Source: Rotaria sp. Silwood1 (Eukaryota; Rotifera; Eurotatoria; Philodinida; Philodinidae). Taken from it: a DNA stretch of 64,000 nt. The notes beneath the pieces were generated by a model. It had not been told where the DNA came from. It saw only the letters and a list, made by a program, of their open reading frames with translations, and did no database searches. The position numbers were made by a program, and so were the translations under genes. Below are positions 11,785-20,850 of the stretch, piece after piece (within the stretch, counting starts at the first letter, position 1; each line of letters begins with the position of its first letter). The stretch is taken from assembly GCA_905250075.1 (NCBI GenBank), contig CAJNOP010000372.1, positions 130,924 through 194,923 on the forward strand. The letters run 5' to 3'.

Positions 11785-12499
11785 ATGCATAAAGTTATTG
11801 CAGCTGCTATTGATTCAAATATTCTTTCGTCTTCAGAATCATTTATTGATCAATGTTGTGCTCAAAATGCTGAGTATGCTCGAAGTTATGATGAAAAAAT
11901 CTATGATTTTCGGGCTCCGCCTTCAAAACATTTAGCTGTTGTATGTTGTATGGATGCACGGTTGGATGTATTTCGTATGCTTGGATTAAAACCAGGAGAA
12001 GCACATATCATTCGGAATGGTAAGTAAATTATCAATCTTTTCAATTGACTAATTATTTAATTTTATTCCAGGTGGGGGTCGTATTCGGGATGCTGTTCGT
12101 TCACTTATTTGTAGTCAAACGTTATTACAAACAAGAGAAGTAATGATTATTCAACATACTGATTGTGGTTTTACCTATTTTTCAAACAATGATCAAGTTT
12201 TAACTGCTCTTAAAGTAAAGTTTTTATTATCATTTCATATTATCTTAGTTTTTTTAAAATTTTTAATGTCTTTTTAGTTACAACCAGGTACTGACGTCGG
12301 CAATTTACCTATTTTTCAAACAATACCTGGACAAGTAACAGCATCTAATGGACCAGATTTTATGCCAATCCTTGATTTAGAACAATCTATTCGTGATGAT
12401 TTAGCTGAATATAAACAATATCCTATGCTCAATCAAAATGTTACCGTACGAGGATTTTTATACAATACAAAAACTGGTTTACTGAAAGAAATCACATAG
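11785..12499 (+). CDS. Beta-class carbonic anhydrase, copy 1
   Basis: Three exons, 11785-12019, 12072-12214 and 12278-12499, giving 199 aa. The beta-carbonic-anhydrase zinc signature is intact: C55-x-D57-x-R59 in VCCMDARLD, and H107-x2-C110 in QHTDCGF. Between them are RNGGGRIRD and VRSLICSQ. The C-terminal [14 protein letters not shown] matches the small bacterial and fungal branch of the family rather than classical animal mitochondrial beta-CAs. The enzyme would interconvert CO2 and bicarbonate. No targeting peptide is evident, so it is probably cytosolic. Exon 1 and exon 2 lengths (235 and 143) equal those of copy 2 at 24.6 kb, so the two are duplicates. The first part of exon 3 differs strongly between copies. 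A foreign origin is possible but untested. Confidence 0.85.
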
Positions 12500-12799
12500 G
12501 TGATAATAATATTTAATCTATTCATACACAATTTGTTTTTCTCTTCTTCTTATTATCGTTATCATAAAAGTCAAGTTTGATTAAAATTTTATTTTTCGTT
12601 TTATCTCTTTTGATGAAAGTTTATAAAAGATGTATATAATTCAAATATCTCTCTTAAATAATTACAAAATGAAAAATATCTGTCGAAATATAATTCTATG
12701 CGATTGATCTTGAGATTATTGATAAACAAGATTGAAATATCTTCAAAAAAATTTTTTCATTTCTATACATAATTCGATTTAAACAAAGTAATATTACTC
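12500..12799. other. Spacer after carbonic anhydrase copy 1
   Basis: About 300 bp of AT-rich 3' flank between convergent reading frames. No feature recognised beyond ordinary T-rich tracts. Confidence 0.4.
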
Positions 12800-13138
12800 T
12801 TAAGAACATATAAAGAATCGTGCAATATATTTTCGCCCAGTCGAATAAATTTTTTTCATATTTTTTATTTTCATTCGATGTTTATCTTTCGTAGATGTTT
12901 CATTATAAATACTCGCCAATGAATAAAATTGTGAACAACGTTGTAGTTCATAATTATATCGCTTAGTAAATAAATTGGCCATATCAGAGCCTAATAAATT
13001 TTCATTGTTTTTACTTAATTTTGCTTTTGTCTTATTTGCTGGATTACCCATTGCAAATGCAATAATATCTAATTTTGTTTCCGGTGTGTAAGTTGCAGAT
13101 GATGATATACTTGATATATATGTAAATTTTTGTTCCAT
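12800..13138 (-). CDS. Small hypothetical protein, 112 aa
   Basis: An uninterrupted 112-codon frame starting MEQKFTYISS. It looks more like a real gene than neighbouring open frames: mixed composition without homopolymer runs, a spread of Asn/Lys/Tyr typical of local genes, a central KTKAKLSKNNENLLGSD segment and a basic C-terminal third (KDKHRMKIKNMKK). No domain, signal peptide or membrane segment is recognised. Its downstream end faces the carbonic anhydrase gene. A chance frame in AT-rich DNA is the main alternative. Confidence 0.35.
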   Translation of the reverse strand: MEQKFTYISSISSSATYTPETKLDIIAFAMGNPANKTKAKLSKNNENLLGSDMANLFTKRYNYELQRCSQFYSLASIYNETSTKDKHRMKIKNMKKIYSTGRKYIARFFICS

Positions 13139-15074
13139 GTACTAAAGTTCTAATAGTATTTGTTGGCTATTTTCAGCAAATGTTCGACAGGCTTTAATGA
13201 AATACGTCGTTTTATAAAAGGACGGTGGAGATAAGAAGAAAAAAGCATAACTTGTAGTTAAATAAATAAAAAAAGAATGTATGTAAAAAAAATGTCATGC
13301 ACACATACTTCAACAGAATAGATATTTTAAAACAAGAAAATGGTATTGTAGGTTACCTATAGATATTTTTACAGTTTTTCTTTCTGATAAAAAAATGGGT
13401 ATTATTTTTCATAAAATACATGTCAAGGCTGAAGATTTGAATTCATATTTCTAATTGTCATTATGTAGCTTCAGTAGAAATGTTAATAATGCTTAAGAAT
13501 GACTAAGATTCTTTTGTCAAATCTTTCTAACTAAACTTAATACCAAATGCCGAATATACTGCTTCGACTTTAATTGTATATCTTTAAAAAAGTATTCCTA
13601 TTATAAGCAACTCAATGTTTCAATTCAGACGCAAGGCATAATTAACGATTTATTGCTATAAACAAAAATATCCTCCATGATTCAAGTTTAAAAGAAGCTA
13701 AAGGTACTAAGTGACCAATAAAAAAAGTATCTCAGACAATTGTTTGTTCAAATAACGTATAGAACATAACTCTAAACAAAATTAATTTTGTATTCAATAT
13801 AACTCAAAATAATGTGTGTAGTCAAAGCAGAGATAGTTACCTAGACTAGTAGACATAATTTCGCTCAAATACATAAGACATCAAACAAACAAAGAAAATA
13901 TTGAATAATAATAAATAAAAATGAATTGTGTTTGATAATTTAACCGAGATCAAACAAGCACAACTAGAAAACGACCGTAAGTCGTCATATATTAGCAAAT
14001 TACATTTCTCAGTATTATGATCATATTTCTTCATATACGATATGAAGAAATATGCTCGTAATATTGAATCATGTATCATATCAGAATACGGCCGTTTCCA
14101 AGTATATATGGATATTGTATTCTTCGCCCTGCGACACATAAAAACGAAGAGAAAAAGACAAGTACAAATTAATATTTGTGACAGTTGCAATGATTATATA
14201 ATTTTTTTTTGTTATGTTTAAACCATTGAGGACAGGTTAATTGTGGGAACAAATATAAATGTTACAAACTCTGAGACGATGTAATATACATATATACAGC
14301 TTATTGAAATGATGAACAGAATCAGAATGTACTAGCAGAAGTAGAATTCATATGAATATAACAAGGGTACTAAATGAGACATTGATAATAACTGTCATCA
14401 TTCATCGAAAAACTAAGAAAACAACATAGAAGTACTGATTCTGATTAAAGAAAAAAAAGTAGATGAATGGGACCAAAATGCGAATAATAGTTTCATGATA
14501 GATTTCAAATAGGGGATCGATAATGTTTAGGATTGTGTTTGTCACTAAAATATTATAAGAGATTAGTGAAGTAGCTTTCAAGGGACTAGAGAAGAATGAG
14601 CTCCAAAAATGAACAATAGTTCTTCCACTGAAAAACGACTTTAGCCTCCTAGTAAAAATTTTCTTTCATTAATTAATCTCTTCTTCATTGCTAGTGAGAA
14701 ATTTCAACCTACACCACTACAAGAAACATGCAGAAGTTAGCTACTAGCTGAATCAGAACTCAAGCACATATATATATGTACTTCGCATCCAGAAGGAGTT
14801 AAAAAATGTCAAAAGATATATGCTATGCTTGGTGAAGCAAACAAGGTCTATCTTATCGTCTTTCTTTTTCACTATACATATTACTTCATCAACAGGAAAA
14901 AAAGCAAATATCCCATCATTTGTCTTTTCCCACGTACAACTTAAGAGATAAACCAAATTCTCTTATCATCAGTATATGAAAATCTCGTTTGATGTCTAGT
15001 ATATTAGTCTGCTAGTGAAAAAAATTTTAATGGATAATTTTTGTTATTCAATGAATATAGGCATATATCAAATA
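13139..15074. other. AT-rich gene-poor region
   Basis: About 1.9 kb with several 60-115 codon open frames of low complexity and no family resemblance. No convincing exon, tRNA or repeat array was seen before the element that begins near 15075. Confidence 0.45.
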
Positions 15075-15250
15075 CCCAGGACGAGCATTACGACAGTCGT
15101 AAACGGTCGTGTACGACGACCATATTCCGCCGTATTACTTGTCGCCAGAATGACAATCGTAAATTGTCGTGCTGTATACGACGAAATACGACTTGTTACA
15201 ACCATTGAAAATGATCATACAGAGTCGTATACAATGTAGATTGTGATCGT
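15075..15250. repeat. TCGTATACGA-rich outer arm, left
   Basis: This GC-richer stretch is full of short palindromic units such as TCGTATACGA and GTCGTGTACGACGA. Segments recur in inverted orientation at about 17400-17510 (TGTCGTG..GTATACGACG). A roughly 45-base segment near 15074-15125 (CCCAGGACGAGCATTACGAC then GTCGTAAACGGTCGTG) is matched in inverted orientation near 21900-21950. It appears to be the outermost inverted arm of the composite element that follows. Confidence 0.5.
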
Positions 15251-15309
15251 ATTCCGTGCAAGGTTTTGCTACCTACCCCTCCCCCCTCTCTCCAAAAAAG
15301 AAAAACTCA

Positions 15310-15462
15310 TAGGTGGGGTGTCCAGGTTGACTGGAGTCCTCAATTCTTTTTTTTCTCATACAGATTCGATGATATATCATCGTATTGTGTTGTTATATCA
15401 TCAAGGTGGCATGAGAAAAATAGAACTAGGACCTCTAGTCAAATTGGACATCCTCATTTAAT
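15310..15462. repeat. Imperfect hairpin of about 150 bp
   Basis: A left arm at about 15311-15362 (GGTGTCCAGGTTGACTGGAG then TCCTCAATTC) pairs with a right arm at about 15408-15462 (reverse complement GATGTCCAATTTGACTAGAG then GTCCTAGTTC). Both arms end next to TTTCTCAT. The loop includes ATGATATATCATCGT. Two small overlapping frames here are by-products of the palindrome. It lies within the larger composite element. Confidence 0.6.
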
Positions 15463-15479
15463 TAAATTGATACTAAAAT

Positions 15480-15842
15480 ATTTTATTTACCCTTTTTAAT
15501 AATCTAAAAAATAGAAGCTAACATATATTTAATCTAAAAAATATGGTGTAATCTATAAATAACAAAATAAACTTTATTTAATATAAAAATAAAAAAAAGA
15601 AGTTATTTAATCTAAAAGTAAAAAATAAAAGTCATCAAATAGCAAATTAACTATATAATAGAAATATTAGTTTTAGATCTAATCTAAAATACAGTATACC
15701 ACACTAATGCTCGAGTCAACATAAAAAAACATAAATTAATAAGGTTGTGGGTATGGGTTCATACAATAATTACACCTACACCCCAATCTGTGATGAATCT
15801 TATTGTTGAATATCTCAACTTGGGAAGAGTTGTACTAAAATC
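15480..15842. repeat. A-rich TTTAATCTAAAAAATA-like repeats
   Basis: From about 15480 to 15690 the unit ATTTAATCTAAAAAATA or close variants recurs several times in extremely A-rich DNA. It is followed by ordinary AT-rich sequence with a GTTGTGGGTATGGGTT patch near 15745. No gene is seen. Confidence 0.4.
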
Positions 15843-17390
15843 GAAAAACCAGATGTCAGATCGTGTAAGATCCAATAAGATCTTATCCTTATAAGGTTTT
15901 TCCTATGATCTTGTTACAACATCGAACAATATCCTATGTGTTCATTTTTTAAAGATGTCCTCAAATTTTGATTGTACCGTGTTAGTAAATAACCGTATAA
16001 GATTCAAAGATTAAGACAATTATAAGGACAGAGTGAATGTTTCTTGTCAAATCTTTACAGATCATATAAGATCCAAAAAAAGAAACATACACGGTACATA
16101 TTGTAAATCTTGCCTATTATTATCTGATGGTGTAGGGTCCGTCCTGTTCTTTCACTTATTCGAGAATAGTTGATTTCATCAGCTTTCTGATGAAGAACAG
16201 TACCTGGAAAAAAGGATGGAGCAGTGTACCTCATTTTTTTTTCTTCTTTTTCTATACTAATAGTGTAGAAAACGGTTATTTTTATTTCTCATCTTTCTAT
16301 ATTAACAGTATACAAAACGGTTACTTGTATTTCTTATTTTTCTATGGTGATAAAATAATAAATTCTGTTAATTTTTTATTTTTCTATATTGATAATATAG
16401 AAAATCCTATTTTATATTTCTTAACTGTCGATATTAGTTATATAAATAACAGTTTGCTTTATATCTTAGTTTTCTATATTGATACCATAGAAGACCCTTT
16501 TTTTATTTTTCTATTATTATCAATATAGAAAAATAAGAATTAAAACTAATCGTTCTTTATCTTATTGATATAGAAAATAAGAACTAAAAAATATAATTTT
16601 CTATATTATTAATATAGAAAAATGAGAGGTAAAAATGGGATTCTCTATATTGCCAAAATAGAAAAAGGAAGAAATAAAAATGGAAATATCTATATTATCA
16701 GTATAGAAAAATGAAAAATAATGAATAGGATTTTATATAATATCAACTATAGAAAAATAAAAAATAAAAATTAAGATTTTCTATAGTATCACTATAAAAA
16801 AGTAAAAAATGAAAATTAGGATTTTCAATTTTATTAAATATAGAAAGATTAAAATTAAATTACCATTTCCGATGATATCAGTTTAGAAAGATAAAAAATT
16901 CAAATTCAAATTTTCTATATCACTAATATAGAAAAATAAAAAATGACAGTGAAGATTTTCTATATAATCAAAAGAGAAAAGTACGAGAACAAATTAGGTG
17001 CACAGCTTAGTCCTATTTTTTAACTACTCTTCTTCATAGTAAAATTAATCAAATCAACAATTCTCGAATAAGTTAAAGAACAGGCGAGACCATACACCAT
17101 CAAGTAAGAACAGACAAGATCTACATAATGTACTGTCATATGTTTCTTTTTACATGAATCTTATATAATCTAATAAGACCTGAGGAGAAACATTCAGCCT
17201 GTACTTATACGTTTCTTAATCTTTAAATCTTGTAAGATATTTGCTAACATCTTATGGTCAGAATCTGAGGAAATCTTAAAAAAAGTGAACACATACGAAA
17301 TCATATGCTCTTGTGACAAGCTCATAGAGAAAATCTTATAAGGGTAAGGTCTTTTCGGGTCTTACATGATCTGACGTCAGGTTTTTAACC
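15843..17390. mobile_element. Long terminal-inverted-repeat element with central palindromic minisatellite
   Basis: The ends are inverted copies: the left begins with AAAACCAGATGTCAGATCGT and the right, reverse complemented, reads AAAACCTGACGTCAGATCAT. Similarity continues inward for nearly 400 bp on each side (left about 15843-16227, right about 16990-17390). Matching landmarks include TCCTTATAAGGTTTT/CCCTTATAAGATTTT, TCGAGAATAGTTGATTT/TCGAGAATTGTTGATTT and a GATGAAGAACAGTA segment. The 760-bp centre is an array of degenerate palindromes. There is no transposase-like frame. It is best described as a non-autonomous foldback transposon; diverged arms suggest it is old. Confidence 0.75.
16240..16980. 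repeat. Minisatellite of TTTTCTATATT..AATATAGAAAA palindromes
   Basis: About a dozen degenerate copies spaced roughly 60 bp apart. Each is a 25-27 base palindrome of the form TTTTCTATATTATCAATATAGAAAA, joined by A-rich linkers such as AAAATAAAAATTAGGATT. Individual copies are easily seen near 16380, 16465, 16600, 16690, 16910 and 16955. An open frame of 112 codons crosses the left part but is only repeat-encoded Phe/Tyr/Ile/Asn sequence. Confidence 0.75.
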
Positions 17391-17520
17391 TGGGAATTTA
17401 CGACTAACTTACAACCACATACCGTCGTATACTACACTCGTACACGACAGTCGTTTATTTTCAACGTATGCATTGATCGTATTTGAACGTACGGCATCGT
17501 ATAGCCAGTCAAGTGAATAA
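17391..17520. repeat. TCGTATACGA-rich outer arm, right
   Basis: Contains CCGTCGTATACTACACTCG, TACACGACAGTCGTTTATTT and further CGTA-rich units. These are inverted counterparts of the block at 15075-15250. Together the two blocks bracket the long-inverted-repeat element. Confidence 0.45.
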
Positions 17521-19112
17521 TGAAGAAATGGTCATTAAAATGTCTTATTACTTGTAGTCAGACCATTTCGACCATTAAAATGCATCTTTTCAAATAAATA
17601 ATGGTGCAATGGTCATTAAAACGAATAATAATTCATTAACGAATAATTTTGACCATTTCGCAACTACGGATTCTGTTTTTTTCGGAGTTTCAAGCTGATT
17701 TAAAAAATGTTTATAACATCAAAAATTTATATGGATTATTAAAGTTTGCTTATCAAAACGTTTTTTTTTTTGCGAAGTAGCCAAGAACATTCTTTTAAAC
17801 TTAATCACTTGAACGTGTATTGAAATATTTGACTCTGATGAAATTACACTTAATAACAGCCAGAGATCTATTTTTTGTATGATATTGATAGTCGGTTTGC
17901 GATCCTCGAATAAAAACGGATCCTTTTCGTTATAATAGTACTAAATTTATAAGTTTTTCAATAAATATTGAATGTTTCTAATTGACACCGTCATCATCTT
18001 TTTTCGAAAGAAGATAGATCGCATTTGTTTTTGAGATAAGCTATATATCTTAAGCAAGTAACCTAATCTTGTTTCTTTTCTCTCAAAAGAAACGATTTAT
18101 ATTCGAAGGTGCTAAAATAGTACAAAGGATCTATCGAAATAATACCACAAAATGATTTAAGAAGTCAAATTTCCTGTATATCAGAGGAAAAAACTAGACT
18201 TTAATTAAAATTTGATATCAACAAAACCAAAGTAGATCTCTCTTGTAAAATGAAGTTGAATAATTAGAATTTAGGCACAAAATTATTTTTTTTCAATGTG
18301 AATCACCTTATGATGTAAACAACTAAAAGATATCACGTTCTGTTGAAATCAAATGTGGTCCTCATTATTCATATTGTTATTTTCATTTGCTCGAGTAAAG
18401 TAATCGCGTAAATCGAAGTAGACAGATTTTATTTTATGTGATGAAATTCTTGTAAAAAAACAAGATGCATAATTTACCTCACATTAATCTAAAAATCTAT
18501 AGAGAATTATACAAAGCTTGTTTTTCAAATGACATTGTAAAAATGCTCTCGAACTTCACATGATACCGTTGGTAATAATAAATACTTAAGAATATTTATA
18601 TAAACTTATTGACTTATTTGACTTTTTTTTTTTTTACAGAACTTTTCATTAATTGAACAAATATATTTTGTTCTTTCTACAGAGATATTTCTGTACTAGT
18701 CGATCACTTAAAATATTTTGTGTGCACTATTACAGCGTTTTCTGTAATAATATAATGCATATCTTTGTGTACATCGCTAATTGACACATAAGGTCCGACT
18801 ATAATACAGTATTTTCTTCTCTTATTCTACTCTCTTTAAAAAAAAATATTTATGTACTAATCGTAACATTCTCATGTTCTATTTTCTTCTCGATCTTTAG
18901 AGAATTACCCATAGTCTGATAAATTGCAAAGAAGAGATATATTTAAATATATATCAAGTATAAATTTGGTTTAATCGATCTAGTTTCTTGCACGATTCTA
19001 TTAATACCTTTAACATTCATATTGTTTTTATGAAGAACAGTACTTAAGAGCAAGAAATCGAGAGAAAGATGTGCATGTGAACTGACTACTGTTGGTGTCT
19101 TCAGCCACAATG
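17521..19112. other. Gene-poor AT-rich region
   Basis: About 1.6 kb. Between 17520 and 17660 the short unit ATGGTCATTAAAA recurs in direct and related inverted forms (GACCATTTCG, GACCATTAAAATG). The rest shows no recognisable gene or array. Confidence 0.4.
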
Positions 19113-19122
19113 CGTAAGTAAT

Positions 19123-19567
19123 GATACATCGACAGTTGAGCCCCGACAGATGAGCCCCGACAGATGAGCCCTCACGCATGAGCCTATCGACATTTGAGCC
19201 CTTGAATTTGAGCCTCTAACATTTGAGCCTCTCGTCATATGAGCCTTTAACATTTGAGCCTTCCACCGCTAAGTTTTGTTGACAGAACAATAAAGACATG
19301 TGAGCTCGGTATATACAATTATCAAAAGTATCATTGAATTGATTGTCATTTATACAATAACATCAAACATATGTAGATGACTGAAATCGGGTGTGGGTGT
19401 GGGCGTAGGTGTATAGTGTTGGTCTCTGGTTTCAGATAAAGACAACCATACCCATACCCACACCCACACCCACACCCTTAAATGTCGGAGGCTCGAATAC
19501 AAAGGCTCAAATGTCAATAGGCTCATGTGTGAGAGCTCAACTGCCAAAGGCTCAACTGACGTGTCAC
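19123..19567. mobile_element. 445-bp TIR element with TGAGCC array and flanking 10-bp direct repeat
   Basis: The ends are inverted: GATACATCGACAGTTGAGCC on the left against reverse-complemented right end GTGACACGTCAGTTGAGCC. The left third holds nine or so TGAGCC words at 14-20 base spacing (19135-19262), and the right holds inverted GGCTCA words (19488-19556). The centre has GTGTGGGTGTGGGCG opposite CCCACACCCACACCCACACC, so it can also fold. The 10-mer CGTAAGTAAT occurs immediately outside both ends (19113-19122 and 19568-19577), as expected for a target-site duplication. A 9-11 bp duplication would fit Mutator-like elements. No transposase is encoded. Confidence 0.75.
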
Positions 19568-19577
19568 CGTAAGTAAT

Positions 19578-20215
19578 ATATATGCGTCTATGTTCACTTC
19601 TAATTTAATGCAAGTAAAGGTATTTTAAATGGTTAGATCAAAGTAATACTTTAAATCGATCACAATTTCTTCTCACTAAGCTGTAATCACATTTCATCTG
19701 ACAATTATTCAACATAGCGGTTAAATCAGAGAGATATTTTGAGTAATAAATGAAAAATCGAAATTTGTAGTATGTCTCATTAACTTTTATAAATAAGAGG
19801 AGACACACAGTGTGAATACAGAACAAGTATTGTCGTACAGTGATCGGAATCTTTTTATTTGAATTATGTATTTAATTATATAAATATCTAATAACAGCGT
19901 TTTTGAACGGAAATCTAAAACAGAATACAAATGAGTACTTCGTTTCTATTGGTATTTTGCTCTAAATAACAAAGTACCGCAAAGTACCATAGCTAAAAGC
20001 TGAGTCAAGAAAAACAAAGACTAGGTTCTTATTAGTTCTACCGTTTAACTAAAGATATGCTCTTGTTCAAATAAAACAAAATAAAAAAATACGATATAGA
20101 TAAGTAAAAAAAAATATTGACACATTTATCTGAACAAGTTTGAGGGAAAATTATCTGAACTAAGTTTTACTACAATATGTACACAACAAATAAAGACAAC
20201 AGAAAAAAAAAGTCA
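19578..20215. other. Gene-poor spacer
   Basis: About 640 bp of AT-rich DNA. ACAAAGTACCGCAAAGTACC near 19970 is a short direct repeat related to AAAGTACCT words found again near 20700-20830. No gene recognised. Confidence 0.35.
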
Positions 20216-20605
20216 TTATTCTTGTTCTTCTTCATGCATGATGACACAATCATCGCAAAAACCATGAAGTTGATTCAATTGAAAGTTCTAATTTAATGCG
20301 ACAACTGTTGCATAATCATCGGAAAAATTATATTCTACCTAATCGTAATATTCATTCTGATGACAACATTGTAGAGCATGTATTTATCCTGGATCACCTT
20401 CAGCAATATATTTTCCACAACGGTTTGCACATTTAATAGCTTCAGTTTTTTGTTTTTTGGATTGTACGAGACTTTTATGTGTTGTTACAAGCTGTGTCTG
20501 AATACTGAACAAGGAATAAATATTCAACAGCAACAAGTCAAGAAGATCCCTATAAAAGCTATCGAAATCTAAAAGAAGAAATGAAAATTTCCATAATGAC
20601 TTCAA
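20216..20605 (-). pseudogene. Possible C-terminal gene remnant (unidentified)
   Basis: Two stretches look coding on this strand. One (about 20392-20500) follows a CAGACACAG acceptor-like site and reads LVTTHKSLVQSKKQKTEAIK followed by CANRCGKYIAEG. The other (20216-20287) follows an AATTAG site and encodes FQLNQLHGFCDDCVIMHEEE with a stop shortly after. Both have the A/T-ending codon bias of local genes. I could not join them in one frame with standard splice sites, and no clear first exon was found, so this may be a decayed or mis-modelled gene. The CxxxC and CxxC pairs might bind metal, but no family is recognised. Confidence 0.25.
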
Positions 20606-20699
20606 TTAAACTAAAAGAGAAAAAAAGGTTCTTAGCTCTATCGACAAGTGAAACACAAAGACAAGCGGAAGACATGCAACTTTTAAACGATGGCGTAAA

Positions 20700-20850
20700 A
20701 TTAAACAAAGTACATTTTTATCTTACAAAGTATCCTCAAGGTACTTTGTTTTTTCCCGTAAAGTGCAAAACACTGTATTTTTCACAAATCGTAAGTACCT
20801 TGAGTACTTTGCTTTTGCTTGAGGTACTTAACGTTAAAAACACTGTCTAA
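20700..20850. repeat. Short AAGTACCTTGAG hairpin and direct repeats
   Basis: CTCAAGGTACTTTG and AAGTACCTTGAGTACTTTG form inverted partners. CTTGAGGTACTT then recurs, and AAAACACTGT appears after two of the copies, giving direct repeats of about 85 bp spacing. It may be a decayed small element. Confidence 0.4.

Noticed and set aside
15741-15765. Telomere repeat at GTTGTGGGTATGGGTT
   Set aside because: Only two imperfect units; chance occurrence is likely.
16190-16528. 112-codon frame rich in Phe, Tyr, Ile and Asn
   Set aside because: It is the translation of the palindromic minisatellite; units repeat in the protein.
16240-16980. CRISPR array
   Set aside because: Repeats are degenerate, spacers are themselves A-rich repeats, and the context is eukaryotic.
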